The notes under the pieces: generated by a model | The model's input: only the letters and a program-made list of their open reading frames with translations | Told to the model about the DNA's origin: nothing | Databases searched by the model: none | In this document: positions 29,193 through 37,090 of the stretch, one piece after another | Layout of the letters: the number at the start of each line of letters is the position of its first letter | Numbering within the stretch: the first letter of the stretch is position 1 | Made by a program: the position numbers and the translations under genes | Source: Melaminivora jejuensis | GTDB taxonomy: Bacteria; Pseudomonadota; Gammaproteobacteria; Burkholderiales; Burkholderiaceae_C | Length of the DNA: 64,000 bases | Direction of reading: 5' to 3' | Assembly: GCF_017811175.1 (NCBI RefSeq) | Contig: NZ_JACWIJ010000002.1 | Location: forward strand, 992,001 to 1,056,000

Positions 29193-29824
29193 ATCCCGAC
29201 TTCGCCGTCACGGCCATTCGGCGTCAATCCCTCACGCCTTCGCGCCTGTGGCGCTGCGCGCTGCGCTTGCGGTGAAAGTCGCACCCCGCTGCAAGGGGCG
29301 GGGCTTGTGGGCCTACGCCCCGGCTTGCTGCTGCAGGTTGCACGAAAGCGTGCCGTCCTCGACGCTGGCGGTTCGTCGCCTGTACATCACGAAGGACGGT
29401 TTACCGACACGCCGCCCGGCCTTGCAATGGCGCTTCCACGCCACGCCTCAAGCAAGAGGCCGCCTGCTACGTCAAGGACGCTTTCACCTTGTCGCTGGGC
29501 ATTGTCCTTGCCCGTGCCAGGGCGCAAGCCGGTGAAGCCGTCACGCGGGAAGCCGAGTCGGCCATGTTCCTTTCGGAGTGGGTCGGCCCAAGGCGTCCTG
29601 TCTGTTTGTGAATCCTGGCGGTAGCCGGGCTTCTATGGCTGCAACCTTCCAGCGAAAACAATTTCCCCTGCGCTGCGCGCATTCCTCGCGGGACAAGTTC
29701 TTTTCGCTTCCAGGCGCTCCACTGCGTTGCGCCCGCGAGCGGTGCAGCCAGCCCATCCCCCGCCGGTCGGATCACAACAGGACGCGATGGGCGCGAACCC
29801 TGTTCAACCGAAAGGAAATTCATC
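29193..29824. other. Long non-coding leader upstream of the DUF736 gene
   Basis: 632 bp without a convincing gene on either strand; frames longer than 60 codons lack ribosome sites and look like composition artefacts. It ends with GAAAGGAAA directly before the DUF736 start. Long untranslated leaders before DUF736 genes are, to my recollection, usual in plasmids and Tn4371-like ICEs. A promoter and regulatory RNA may lie here, but I can point to no specific site. Confidence 0.4.
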
Positions 29825-30139
29825 ATGGCAAACATCGGCACCTTCACCGCAGAGAAAGACGGCTTCACCGGCACGCTTCGCACCCTGACCCTCAACGTCA
29901 AGGTCAAGCTGGTTGCCAACGCCAAGGGCGAGAACGAAAGCGCCCCCGACTTCCGCCTTCAGGCGGCCGGCCACGACATCGGCGCGGGGTGGAAGAAGAC
30001 CAGCGAAGCCGGGCGGCCCTACGTGTCCGTATCCCTCGACGATCCTTCGTTCCCGGCAACCGTCTATGCCCGCCTGATCGAGAACGAGGACGGTACGCAC
30101 GACCTGATCTGGTCGCGCAGCAAGCCCAAGGCGGCCTGA
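29825..30139 (+). CDS. DUF736 family protein
   Basis: 104 residues (MANIGTFTAEKDGFTGTLRTLTLNVKVKLV... to SRSKPKAA), matching the small DUF736 family found almost exclusively on proteobacterial plasmids and ICEs, including Tn4371-like elements. The fold is probably a small beta-rich nucleic-acid-associated protein, but no biochemical function is established. GAAAGGAAA gives a good ribosome site. With the truncated DUF2958 gene 1.4 kb downstream it marks an ICE backbone remnant. A very stable GC hairpin follows the stop codon. Confidence 0.85.
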   Translation: MANIGTFTAEKDGFTGTLRTLTLNVKVKLVANAKGENESAPDFRLQAAGHDIGAGWKKTSEAGRPYVSVSLDDPSFPATVYARLIENEDGTHDLIWSRSKPKAA

Positions 30140-30147
30140 CGACCGCC

Positions 30148-30181
30148 CACCGCGCCCCGCCCGTTGCGGCGGGGCGCGGTG
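30148..30181. terminator. Strong GC hairpin downstream of the DUF736 gene
   Basis: A perfect 14-bp stem (CACCGCGCCCCGCC / GGCGGGGCGCGGTG) with a 6-nt loop lies between the convergent DUF736 and BrnT-like genes. There is no T-run, so it may act as an mRNA 3' stabiliser or a weak terminator rather than a canonical one. Confidence 0.55.
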
Positions 30182-30211
30182 CTGCTGATCGCAACACTGC
30201 CGCACATATGC

Positions 30212-30709
30212 CTATGGCGCTCCGCTTTCCGAACCTGGCGATGCAGGCTGAATCAGGTTTTTTTCTAGAATTTCCACACAACGGTCGATAAAACCTCGTC
30301 TTGCCTGTTCGTCGGGAATTATCTCTCCGAGAACCTGCGCTATGGTTTCTTCGTATTTTTTCTTTTTTGAACTCAAAAGCCTTGCAGAAATGAATCTGAA
30401 TTTTCCGTTTCTATGGTTCGCAATAGAAATGGTGTAGTTCATCTCCTTGATGCCGGGAGGAGGAATTTCTAGCTCATCTCCATCGCGTTTTAGATCAAGG
30501 TCAGAGAAGATTACGCATCTTTCACCATCCGCCTCATTAGGGATGGGAACTAGCAATGTTCCGAATTTTCTTGAGTAGCTAACGGCCTCGCCAAATCCAA
30601 TGCCATGCTTGATGATATTCTGCCCATTCTTCGGTGGATCATATTCATAAAGTTCGTTGTTTGAATATGGATGCCCTTTATATGGAATAGACTCGTAAAA
30701 TTCTGGCAT
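30212..30709 (-). CDS. BrnT-like ribonuclease toxin, extended
   Basis: About 165 residues. The core (LYEYDPPKNGQNIIKHGIGFGEAVSY... GERCVIFSDL... TISIANHRNGKFRFISARLLSSKKKKYEE) matches the BrnT pattern of W/Y-D-P-x-K-x-x-x-N-x-x-K-H-G and a C-terminal R-x-I-S-A-R followed by E/Y residues. It is longer than typical BrnT (about 90 residues), with an N-terminal extension and a charged C-terminal tail. ATG 30709 overlaps the stop of the upstream 60-residue frame (TGATG); TTG 30712 is a less likely start. AT-rich relative to its neighbours, so recently acquired. No BrnA-type antitoxin follows downstream. Confidence 0.6.
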   Translation of the reverse strand: MPEFYESIPYKGHPYSNNELYEYDPPKNGQNIIKHGIGFGEAVSYSRKFGTLLVPIPNEADGERCVIFSDLDLKRDGDELEIPPPGIKEMNYTISIANHRNGKFRFISARLLSSKKKKYEETIAQVLGEIIPDEQARRGFIDRCVEILEKNLIQPASPGSESGAP

Positions 30710-30891
30710 CAAGCATTTGAGCGCATAGGCTTCAATGTCAGGTTTGCAGCTGTAACTGGCCTGAATACCCCTCGGATGAATTTGAAAAGCAAGTCCTTTC
30801 GAGCTTCGGGTAATCCTTGGTGCTTGATCCTTTCCTCAAACTCTTCCCTGCTGAGGTCTTTGATGGCTTGCCAAGCTTCAGATATGTCCAT
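30709..30891 (-). CDS. 60-residue partner of the BrnT-like gene, unknown
   Basis: Encodes MDISEAWQAIKDLSREEF and a basic C-terminus (RGVFRPVTAANLTLKPMRSNA). AGGATGCG precedes ATG 30891. Its stop overlaps the start of the BrnT-like toxin, so the two are translationally coupled. An antitoxin role is possible from arrangement only; it has no recognisable ribbon-helix-helix or HTH pattern. AT-rich like its partner. Confidence 0.5.
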   Translation of the reverse strand: MDISEAWQAIKDLSREEFEERIKHQGLPEARKDLLFKFIRGVFRPVTAANLTLKPMRSNA

Positions 30892-30965
30892 TTCGCATCC
30901 TGCTTTCTTAACTTTGAATTTCTTACCCCAGTAAGCCAGCAGCTTACAGAGCGTAGCGTGGCAAC

Positions 30966-31259
30966 TCACGGCGCGTCGTGCTTTTTCAGCACGGTCTCGA
31001 ATTCTTGGCGCACCTGCGCCAGCAGTTCGTCGGCCTTGTGCGTGTCGTTGCCAGCGTAGGCCAGGGTCAACAGCGTGAGCGGATGCACTTCCATGACCTC
31101 GCACAGTTCGGTCAGCTTGTGCAGGGTGGGGCTTTTCAGATCGCGCTCCAACGTACTCATATAGGTGCGGCTGGACACGTCGGAGAACGCTTCCTGGCTC
31201 AAGCCTCGCGCTTTCCTGACCGTCTTCAATGCCTTCGCCAACGAGTACGCTGCCGCCAC
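30966..31259 (-). CDS. XRE-family helix-turn-helix regulator
   Basis: 97 residues from GTG 31259 with GAGGAAA upstream. The Cro/C1-type HTH is clear: LKTVRKARGLSQEAFSDVSSRTYMSTLERDLKSPTLHKLTELCEVMEVHPLTLL. A C-terminal helix (ADELLAQVRQEFETVLKK) probably dimerises. It is GC-rich, unlike the BrnT-like pair just downstream on the same strand, so it more likely belongs to the ICE backbone. Homologues commonly sit between DUF736 and DUF2958 genes. Confidence 0.8.
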   Translation of the reverse strand: MAAAYSLAKALKTVRKARGLSQEAFSDVSSRTYMSTLERDLKSPTLHKLTELCEVMEVHPLTLLTLAYAGNDTHKADELLAQVRQEFETVLKKHDAP

Positions 31260-31319
31260 CTATGGTTTCCTCGCAAAAACCAAGATGACAGCCCATTGCG
31301 CCCTATAGGACTACAATCT

Positions 31320-31544
31320 ATAGTGTTCATTTGGTGTTGTTCTACGCTTTCGTGCCTTTACGGAAATCCGCATCTGCGGATGGCTCCAAATCCAGGGAAC
31401 CGCATTCGTGTCTTTACTGACTTGCACCCATGCACCTTCGTGCCTTTGTGCTTCTGCGGATTCGCGGGCTTGCGTCTTTGTGTTTGTCTGCGGTGGCACA
31501 GATACGTTTCGGCGGTTTCGAGCATTCGGGGAAGAACCGCGCTC
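31320..31544 (+). repeat. Degenerate T-rich iterated segment before the DUF2958 gene
   Basis: About 200 bp without a gene hold four irregular versions of a CGTGCCTTTnCGGA/TTCTGCGGA-type word (near 31348, 31407, 31438 and 31470) on one strand. Spacing is uneven, so it is not a CRISPR or satellite. It could be a set of protein-binding sites in the leader of the DUF2958 gene, or decayed repeats. Confidence 0.35.
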
Positions 31545-31804
31545 ATGAACCCGCTCATCACTGACGCAGACCGCGCGCACCTGCTCGCCAAGGGCGAGGC
31601 GCGCACCACCGATCCGCTGCCGGTCGTGCGCCTGTTCACCCCGGACGCGCATGCGACGTGGCTGCTGGTGTCGCTCGATCCCACTGACGGCGATACTGCC
31701 CACGGCCTGATCGACTTGGGGATTGGCATGCCAGCACTGGGTACGGTGAAGCTGTCAGACCTGGCCGCTATCGTCGGGCCGCGCCAGCAGCCCGTGAGGC
31801 GGGA
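31545..31804 (+). pseudogene. DUF2958 family protein, truncated by the ISL3-type element
   Basis: The first ~85 codons (MNPLITDADRAHLLAKG... LPVVRLFTPDAHATWLLVSLDPTDGD... HGLIDLGIGMPALGTVKLSDL) match the N-terminal part of DUF2958 proteins. These are small conserved proteins of Tn4371-like ICEs and plasmids with no known biochemical role. The frame is cut at 31805 by the ISL3-type element, and the C-terminal part is not found beyond it. Its presence next to DUF736 supports an ICE origin. Confidence 0.78.
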
Positions 31805-32735
31805 GGCTCCTCGTCGATTCGTGTGGAATCTGACAGGCACTACACATGGCGGTAGCCCGTGTCATTGCCAGGCTCAGCCATCTTGAATGGGCTTTGCGGC
31901 AAATCCTTGAGCCGGCCCATGCGCAGATGCGCAATCGCGATGAAGTTCTTGGCTGTGCGAAAGCCCCGGGCCGCCCGCTTGACCTGCTGCAGCAGCCCGT
32001 TCATGGCCTCCACATAGGCGTTGGAGCGGTTGTCCAGCATCCCCCGCACGACGCCATCGAAGTGTTCGGTGATGGTCTTGGCCAGACGCACAAAGGGCTT
32101 CAGGCGGCTTCGCCTGGCCCAGCTGAGCCAGCGCCTGAGCTCAAGCTGCGCGCTGCCCGAATCGTTGTGTTCACGCGCCCTGGCGTACACCTCACGCAAA
32201 CTCATCTTCATGCGCCAGGCACGGGCAGACTGAAGATGCGAGCGCTGCAGCCAGTGCATGGCGGCGGCTTGCCTGGCCCTCCAGCCCTGCGGGTTCTTGC
32301 GCATGCCCCACATCAAGCCCTTGCGGGTTTCGCTGTCCTTGTCACCAAAGACCTCCGTGACCGCCTTGGGGTGGCTGCGCCACTCGCTGGTGCGCACCTG
32401 GTCCATGGCCTGGCAGCCAGGCTTCGTATTGAAAGAAGTCCAGGTGGCGCCAGCAGCGGCGCAGCCGGTCGTGGATGCCTTGCTCGGCCAGGCCGCAGTG
32501 CGGGCAAGCCAGGCGCTTGGCGCTGCAGCGCACTTCAAAGTCGATGCGCCGGCGGGCCGTCTCAAGCTGCACCTGCACCACCTCCCAGGGCGGCTGCAGG
32601 CCCAGTGCCGTGGTGAACAACGCCTCGATCCCTGCTCCTGCGGTCATGTCGGTTTGCTTCTTTCTTCTGATCTACTCAGTGTTGCCCCAGGGGCCAATTG
32701 TGGGTGTTGGGATCCACACGAATCGACGAGGAGCC
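31805..32735 (-). mobile_element. ISL3-family element, internally deleted, copy 2 (931 bp)
   Basis: Inverted copy of the element at 15492-16422, same length, same terminal repeats and the same internal deletion of the transposase: N-terminal zinc-finger frame from about 32647, C-terminal DDE frame ending 31840. It truncates the DUF2958 gene. No target duplication is evident (flanks aggcggga and agctcgat). The shared deletion shows that both copies descend from one defective element. Confidence 0.85.
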
Positions 32736-32968
32736 AGCTCGATGGCATGACGTAGGCTTCCTGAATCTGGTCAGCCGTCGCGCCGACAGTTCTGGCCTTG
32801 GGAATCGGGCTCTATCAGTGCAGCACCGAACGATGAAAAGGACGGTTGCGTCATGGTCGTGCTCCGGTTGTTCGGGCGGAATTGCCCAGAACCGTGGCCA
32901 GTACGGCGCAGCGTAAGCAATCAGCTATTCGGCTATTCGGCTACCTGATGATTTTTGGCATCGCGTGG
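32736..32968. pseudogene. Remnant of a radC gene start and its upstream leader
   Basis: On the minus strand, ATG 32853 begins MTQPSFSSFGAALIEPDSQ, resembling the first residues of the radC product at 41770 ([19 protein letters not shown]), and soon hits a stop. The adjacent 75 bp (32853-32915) closely match the leader just upstream of that radC gene (41768-41840). So this is the stump of a second radC locus, cut by the ISL3-type element. Nothing else is coded here. Confidence 0.5.
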
Positions 32969-34252
32969 TTACGACTCTGCGGCCGACGTTTCATGATCGC
33001 GGCGTAAATCGGACACCACTGCGATCAGCCGGTTGATCGGCTCGGCCAATCGCTTGGGCAGCACACAGTGTTGGGTATGGATACCCTGCTCGGCAATCCA
33101 GCGATGGGCGATCCAGACATCCTCCTCTGGATCGTTGTTGTTCACGCCGTTGCAATACTTGTAGCCGACAAGTGCATCGGCATGGGAAAGCAGCAGTCGC
33201 GCCATCGTCATATGAAAACGATGGGCCTGAAGATCCGCAGTGTTTCGAGGGCGAGGAAGAGTCAAACGCAGGCACCGCTGGCTATTGAAGTCCTTCCAAT
33301 CAGGCCCGGCAACTTCCCCTGCGCGCTCCAGCATCTTGCGTGATTGTTCACTTTTTCCGTTGACCAACGCGACCGCAACAGCTCCCTTCGGGTATTCCAG
33401 CCTTTCCGCCAGCAAGTTCATCCAGTGCGCCAGCTTTTGCAAGGTTGCATCATCTGCGAACACTAGGAACTGGTGACGTTGCTCGTCATCGAGGAATGCT
33501 GGCAACTGGGCGTAGAGGGGGTACAGCAGGTCATGGAGATAGATGTACGTTTGCCGGCGCCCTTGTTCGTGGCTGCGCGTGGTGGCGGTCAATGCCTGCT
33601 GCGCCCATTCTGGCGTCAACTCGTCGATCGACATTTCCGTGATGTCGATGGAGATGAGCGGGAACCCCAGCGACTTACCGATCAGTGCCTTACGTCCGTC
33701 GAAGGCATGGCCAAGCTCGATTTCCACGCCACCCAAAACCATTGGCTCCGCTTGGACAGGCGGCCCAAGCACCGCAACATCGAGCCGGAATCGGCTGCCG
33801 AAGGGTGTATCCAATGGATGCTCGGTCGCTACACGATCAGCGCCGAGCAATAGGTTACCTTCCAGCGGGTAGTCTGATGCATCCGCATCCTTGAACCACC
33901 ACGGCATGGCAAGCCGGGCATCCAGACGCCGACCAAGCTCTGCCGCGATCAACTCTTTTGCGCGCCGATGCTCTTGGCTTTCCTGTACGGCCCGCTGCCG
34001 GTTGGTTTCTTCGTCATCAAAGTGCGCCCTGAGGTCGTAGATGCGATCAACGGGCAATTGCCGGAAATGGGAGCGCCGACGCAGCTTTCCATCTTCAAAG
34101 ATAGGGCTGACCCACGTCACCATTTGCCACAAAGCATCGGGAGACACCAACGGCCATAACTTGCGCGCATGTTCCCGGCTGCGAACATCGCGCGCCACAA
34201 TCCGGGTCTGAAACAGGCCCTTGCGGGAGAAAACGACTACGGCTTCATCCAT
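32969..34252 (-). CDS. Unknown protein with a CoiA/PD-(D/E)XK nuclease-like core
   Basis: 427 residues, last gene of a tight minus-strand run after higBA. The middle (FRLDVAVLGPPVQAEPMVLGGVEIELGHAFDGRKALIGKSLGFPLISIDITEMS) has an acidic residue, then E-x-E and Lys on consecutive strands, like nucleases of the CoiA/restriction-endonuclease fold acting on DNA. The N- and C-terminal parts are not recognised. Location among toxin-antitoxin and ICE cargo genes makes a defence or element-maintenance role plausible, but this is inference. The weak nuclease match could also be fortuitous. Confidence 0.5.
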   Translation of the reverse strand: MDEAVVVFSRKGLFQTRIVARDVRSREHARKLWPLVSPDALWQMVTWVSPIFEDGKLRRRSHFRQLPVDRIYDLRAHFDDEETNRQRAVQESQEHRRAKELIAAELGRRLDARLAMPWWFKDADASDYPLEGNLLLGADRVATEHPLDTPFGSRFRLDVAVLGPPVQAEPMVLGGVEIELGHAFDGRKALIGKSLGFPLISIDITEMSIDELTPEWAQQALTATTRSHEQGRRQTYIYLHDLLYPLYAQLPAFLDDEQRHQFLVFADDATLQKLAHWMNLLAERLEYPKGAVAVALVNGKSEQSRKMLERAGEVAGPDWKDFNSQRCLRLTLPRPRNTADLQAHRFHMTMARLLLSHADALVGYKYCNGVNNNDPEEDVWIAHRWIAEQGIHTQHCVLPKRLAEPINRLIAVVSDLRRDHETSAAES

Positions 34253-34277
34253 GCGTGGCAGTCACCAGTGCGGGGCA

Positions 34278-34583
34278 CTAGATGATGGCTTGCAAGCCCT
34301 TGTCGGCGATGATGTTCAGCAGTTTGAGCGCCGGGCCGGCCGGGTGGGTATCGCCTTGCTCCCATTTGCGCACCGTCGAAGCAGTCGTGTGCAGATGCAG
34401 CGCGAACACCGGCTGGCTGAACTTCAGTTCTTCGCGCAGGTGTTTGATGTCGGCAGCACTGAACTCCCGCACTGGCGGCGGGCAGATGGCATCGAACTCG
34501 CGCATCGTTACCTTGCCGATTGCGCCAGCGTCATGCAGCGCAGCCAAGTCGCCGCGCAGGGATTCAATGAGCTTGCTCGTCAC
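34278..34583 (-). CDS. higA: HigA-like antitoxin with C-terminal XRE helix-turn-helix
   Basis: 101 residues from GTG 34583, which has a GGAGG site and overlaps the end of the toxin gene by 20 bp. The HTH (FSAADIKHLREELKFSQPVFALHLHTTASTVRKWEQGDTHPAGPALKLLNII) is of the NadS/HigA type found with RelE-like toxins of this group. Toxin-first gene order is characteristic of higBA. It should neutralise the toxin and repress the operon. Symbol assigned by family and order, not by close match. Confidence 0.8.
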   Translation of the reverse strand: MTSKLIESLRGDLAALHDAGAIGKVTMREFDAICPPPVREFSAADIKHLREELKFSQPVFALHLHTTASTVRKWEQGDTHPAGPALKLLNIIADKGLQAII

Positions 34584-34947
34584 AACACACCTCCAGTAGA
34601 ACGCCGGACTCCAGCGCTTTCGCCAAGTTCTCTGCCGACAGTTCCAGAAACACCTTGCCAGCGAACTGCAACGCCTTCCTTTCGTGCTGAGTGATATTCG
34701 CCTTGTTGCTCTTGGGGAACCCATGCAGGAACACATAGCTGCTGCCGATCCGTGCCGACAGCAGCGTCCGATAGCCGCCGCTTTTGCCGCCACCAGGGCG
34801 CGCTACCCGCTTCTTGTAGAGAAAGCCGCCCAGGTCAGCATCAACCAGACCGGCCTCCATCTCCTGGACTGCTTTGCACAAAGCGGCGTCAGGTAGCCTT
34901 TCGCTGGCCTGCCACCGTGCAAAGTCCCTGCGTTTGAAGACGGTCAT
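34564..34947 (-). CDS. higB: RelE/HigB-like toxin
   Basis: About 127 residues (MTVFKRRDFARWQASERLPDAALCKAVQEMEAGL... RVARPGGGKSGGYRTLLSAR... YVFLHGFPKSNKANITQHERKALQFAGKVFLEL). This is the RelE-type subgroup whose members share the GGKSGGxR and FxHGFxKSxKANI blocks. It is predicted to be a ribosome-dependent or free mRNA interferase. ATG 34947 has GGGAG 9 bp upstream and overlaps the stop of the preceding 48-codon frame (ATGA). The first gene of the toxin-antitoxin pair is followed by its antitoxin with a 20-bp overlap. Confidence 0.8.
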   Translation of the reverse strand: MTVFKRRDFARWQASERLPDAALCKAVQEMEAGLVDADLGGFLYKKRVARPGGGKSGGYRTLLSARIGSSYVFLHGFPKSNKANITQHERKALQFAGKVFLELSAENLAKALESGVLLEVCCDEQAH

Positions 34948-35090
34948 ATTTGGCACTCCCGAAAACTATACCCGAAACGGGCATGGTTTGCCAGTTCAAC
35001 TTTCGGCTTTCTCGGCGTTGGAGAGGATTCGCCAGACAATGTCTGGCGGATTGGCTTGTCGTCCATATACAGAAGCATTTCGCTGTTCAT
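34944..35090 (-). CDS. 48-residue protein coupled to the integrase and HigB genes
   Basis: Encodes MNSEMLLYMDDKPIRQTL and ends FGYSFRECQI. Its start overlaps the truncated integrase's stop (ATGA) and its stop overlaps the higB start (ATGA), so it is wedged in a chain of coupled genes. It contains a perfect CGCCAGAC/GTCTGGCG palindrome (35030-35048) and CCCG-aaa-CGGG (34971-34981), either of which could be the HigA operator. No family recognised. Confidence 0.5.
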   Translation of the reverse strand: MNSEMLLYMDDKPIRQTLSGESSPTPRKPKVELANHARFGYSFRECQI

Positions 35091-35758
35091 GCTGCGGCCT
35101 CCAGCGACTGGCGCTGCCCTGCGCCGGTGATGGCCTGACGCCGGCTGGCCACCAGTTCGGCCGCCTCGCGTACTGGCTTGTCTTCTGTGTGGACGTAGTG
35201 CATGAACATCGCTACGGTCTTGTGTCCTGTCAGTCTCATCCCTACCTTGGTCGGCACGCCCGAATTGGCAATGTCGGTGGTCGAGCGGTGGCGAATACCA
35301 TGCGTGCCGACGTGCGGCACGCCGGCGGCCTTGAGCGCCCGGCACCAGCCGCCGTAGTGCTCGCCAAAGGTCAGGTGCTTGTCCGGGTCGTTGGGCGACG
35401 GCAGGACATACGGGCAGCCTTCCCGGCGCGGCGCCGTCGAGAGCAGCCGATAGGCTTCCGCGCTCATGGGCTTGGACATGCCGCCAGTCTTGCTGTCGGG
35501 CCAAACCACACGGCGGTTCTCGAAGTCCAGCCAAGCCCATTCGAGTGGGCAGATTTCGGAGCGCCGGGCGGCAAACTCGAATTGCAGCCGGATCGCCAGG
35601 GGGATGACGTAGTTCTCCAGCCCTTCGGCCTCCAACTTGTCCAGGTGGCGGTAGATCAGCGCCAATTCGCCATCCACGATGAGCCGGGTTTCCTTGCCCG
35701 GCGGGAACATCGGGACATGCCGGCACGGGTTCGTGCCGTCCGGGCGGTAGCCCCACAC
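35087..35758 (-). pseudogene. Tn4371-type tyrosine integrase, N-terminal half lost to an IS
   Basis: The surviving ~223 codons contain the whole catalytic domain: Arg in FEFAARRSEICPLEW, HGIRHRSTT, the GH of LTGHKTV, and Tyr in MFMHYVHTEDKPV. They closely match the C-terminal half of the intact integrase at 47884-49083, but with many substitutions, so this is a related ICE rather than a recent duplicate. The IS256-family copy at 35759 removed the N-terminal half. Downstream genes overlap its stop codon, as DUF1016 does for the intact copy. Confidence 0.85.
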
Positions 35759-37090
35759 GGGCGTGTCCGAATTTTTGTGTAAACGGGTCGGACTTCAATT
35801 GACGGAGATGCGGTCTCCGAACTGAATGGTAAAGCGGGTCAGCGCGGCCTTCCAATCGCGGATGGGCATGTTCCACTTCTGGCTGATGTTGCGCAGCGCC
35901 AGGTAGAACAGCTTGGTCAGCGCCTCGTCGCTGGGGAACGAGCCCCGGTTCTTGGTCAGCTTCCTCAGGCTCATGTTGACCGACTCGATGGCGTTGGTGG
36001 TGTAGATGACCTTGCGGATTTCCGGCGGGTAGTCAAAGAACGGGGTCAAGCGACTCCAGTTCCTGCGCCATGACTGGCCGATGGGCAGGTACTCGGCATC
36101 CCATCGGGCCTCGAACTCTGCGAGCATCAGCTCGGCCTCTTCGGCGGTGGCGGCCGTGTAGATGCGGCGCAGGTCGGCAGCCACTTCCTTGCGGCGCTTG
36201 CATGAGACGTAGTTCAGGCTGTGGCGCACCATGTGAACGATGCACAGTTGCACCACCGCCTTGGGGAACACCGCCTCAATGGCGTCCGGGAAGCCCTTGA
36301 GCCCATCGACACAGGCAATGAAGATGTCCTGCACGCCCCGGTTGCGCAGTTCGGTCACAACCTGCAGCCAGAACTTGGCACCCTCGGTCTGCGCCAGCCA
36401 CAGACCCAGCACCTCCTTCTCGCCCGTCATGGTGATGCCGATGGCCAGGTACACCGCCTTGACCCGCACCGCGCCCTCGCGCACCTTCACGTGGATGCAG
36501 TCCAGATAGACGATGGGGTAAATCGGCTCCAGCGGTCTGGCCTGCCAGGCCTTGACCTCATCGGCCACGGCATCGGTCACCGAGGAAATCAAGCTGGGTG
36601 AGACCTCGGTGCCATACATCTCTTCGAGATGGGCCTGTATCTCGCGCACCGTCATGCCACGGGCGTACAGCGAGATGATTTTGTCGTCGAAGCCGGCCCA
36701 GCGGGTCTGGTGCTTGGGGATGAGCTGAGGCTCGAAGCTGCCATGGCGGTCGCGTGGCACTTCGATGGGCAATTCGCCGAACTCGCCCTTGAGGGTCTTC
36801 TTGCTCTTGCCGTTGCGGGTGTTGCCAGCGGGGTTGGCCACCGCCTCGTTGCGTTCATGGCCCAGGTGCTCAGTCAGCTCAGCGTCCAAAGCTCGCTCGA
36901 CCAGCAGCTTGGTCAACTGCTTGAGCAGTCCGTTCTCGCCGATGAGGTCTTCGGGCTTCTTGTAGTTGGCCAGCAGGCCAGAGAGCAGTTCTTCGGGTAC
37001 GTCGTGTTTCTTGGTGTTCATTGTGCTTACGGACAGGCCGGCTTGCGCCGGCGGTGGATTGTCCGTTTACACAAATTTCTGCACACCCTC
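35759..37090 (-). mobile_element. IS256-family element, copy 3 (1,332 bp)
   Basis: Same length and termini as the copies at 20153 and 27861. It cuts the integrase gene on its left side. On its right it abuts the C-terminal codons of another broken gene. Flanks (ccccacac and tgttgcca) show no target duplication, so the two sides were probably not originally contiguous. Confidence 0.92.
35795..37021 (-). CDS. IS256-family transposase (copy 3)
   Basis: 408-residue DDE transposase, identical in predicted sequence to the other two copies, with Asp-Asp-Glu in YLDCIHV, CVDGLKG and NAIESVN. At least one of the three is presumably the source of the others. Confidence 0.93.
   Translation of the reverse strand: MNTKKHDVPEELLSGLLANYKKPEDLIGENGLLKQLTKLLVERALDAELTEHLGHERNEAVANPAGNTRNGKSKKTLKGEFGELPIEVPRDRHGSFEPQLIPKHQTRWAGFDDKIISLYARGMTVREIQAHLEEMYGTEVSPSLISSVTDAVADEVKAWQARPLEPIYPIVYLDCIHVKVREGAVRVKAVYLAIGITMTGEKEVLGLWLAQTEGAKFWLQVVTELRNRGVQDIFIACVDGLKGFPDAIEAVFPKAVVQLCIVHMVRHSLNYVSCKRRKEVAADLRRIYTAATAEEAELMLAEFEARWDAEYLPIGQSWRRNWSRLTPFFDYPPEIRKVIYTTNAIESVNMSLRKLTKNRGSFPSDEALTKLFYLALRNISQKWNMPIRDWKAALTRFTIQFGDRISVN

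Noticed and set aside
31320..31544. Possible CRISPR array
   Set aside because: The iterated words are short, diverged and unevenly spaced, with no spacers of constant length and no cas genes anywhere in the window.
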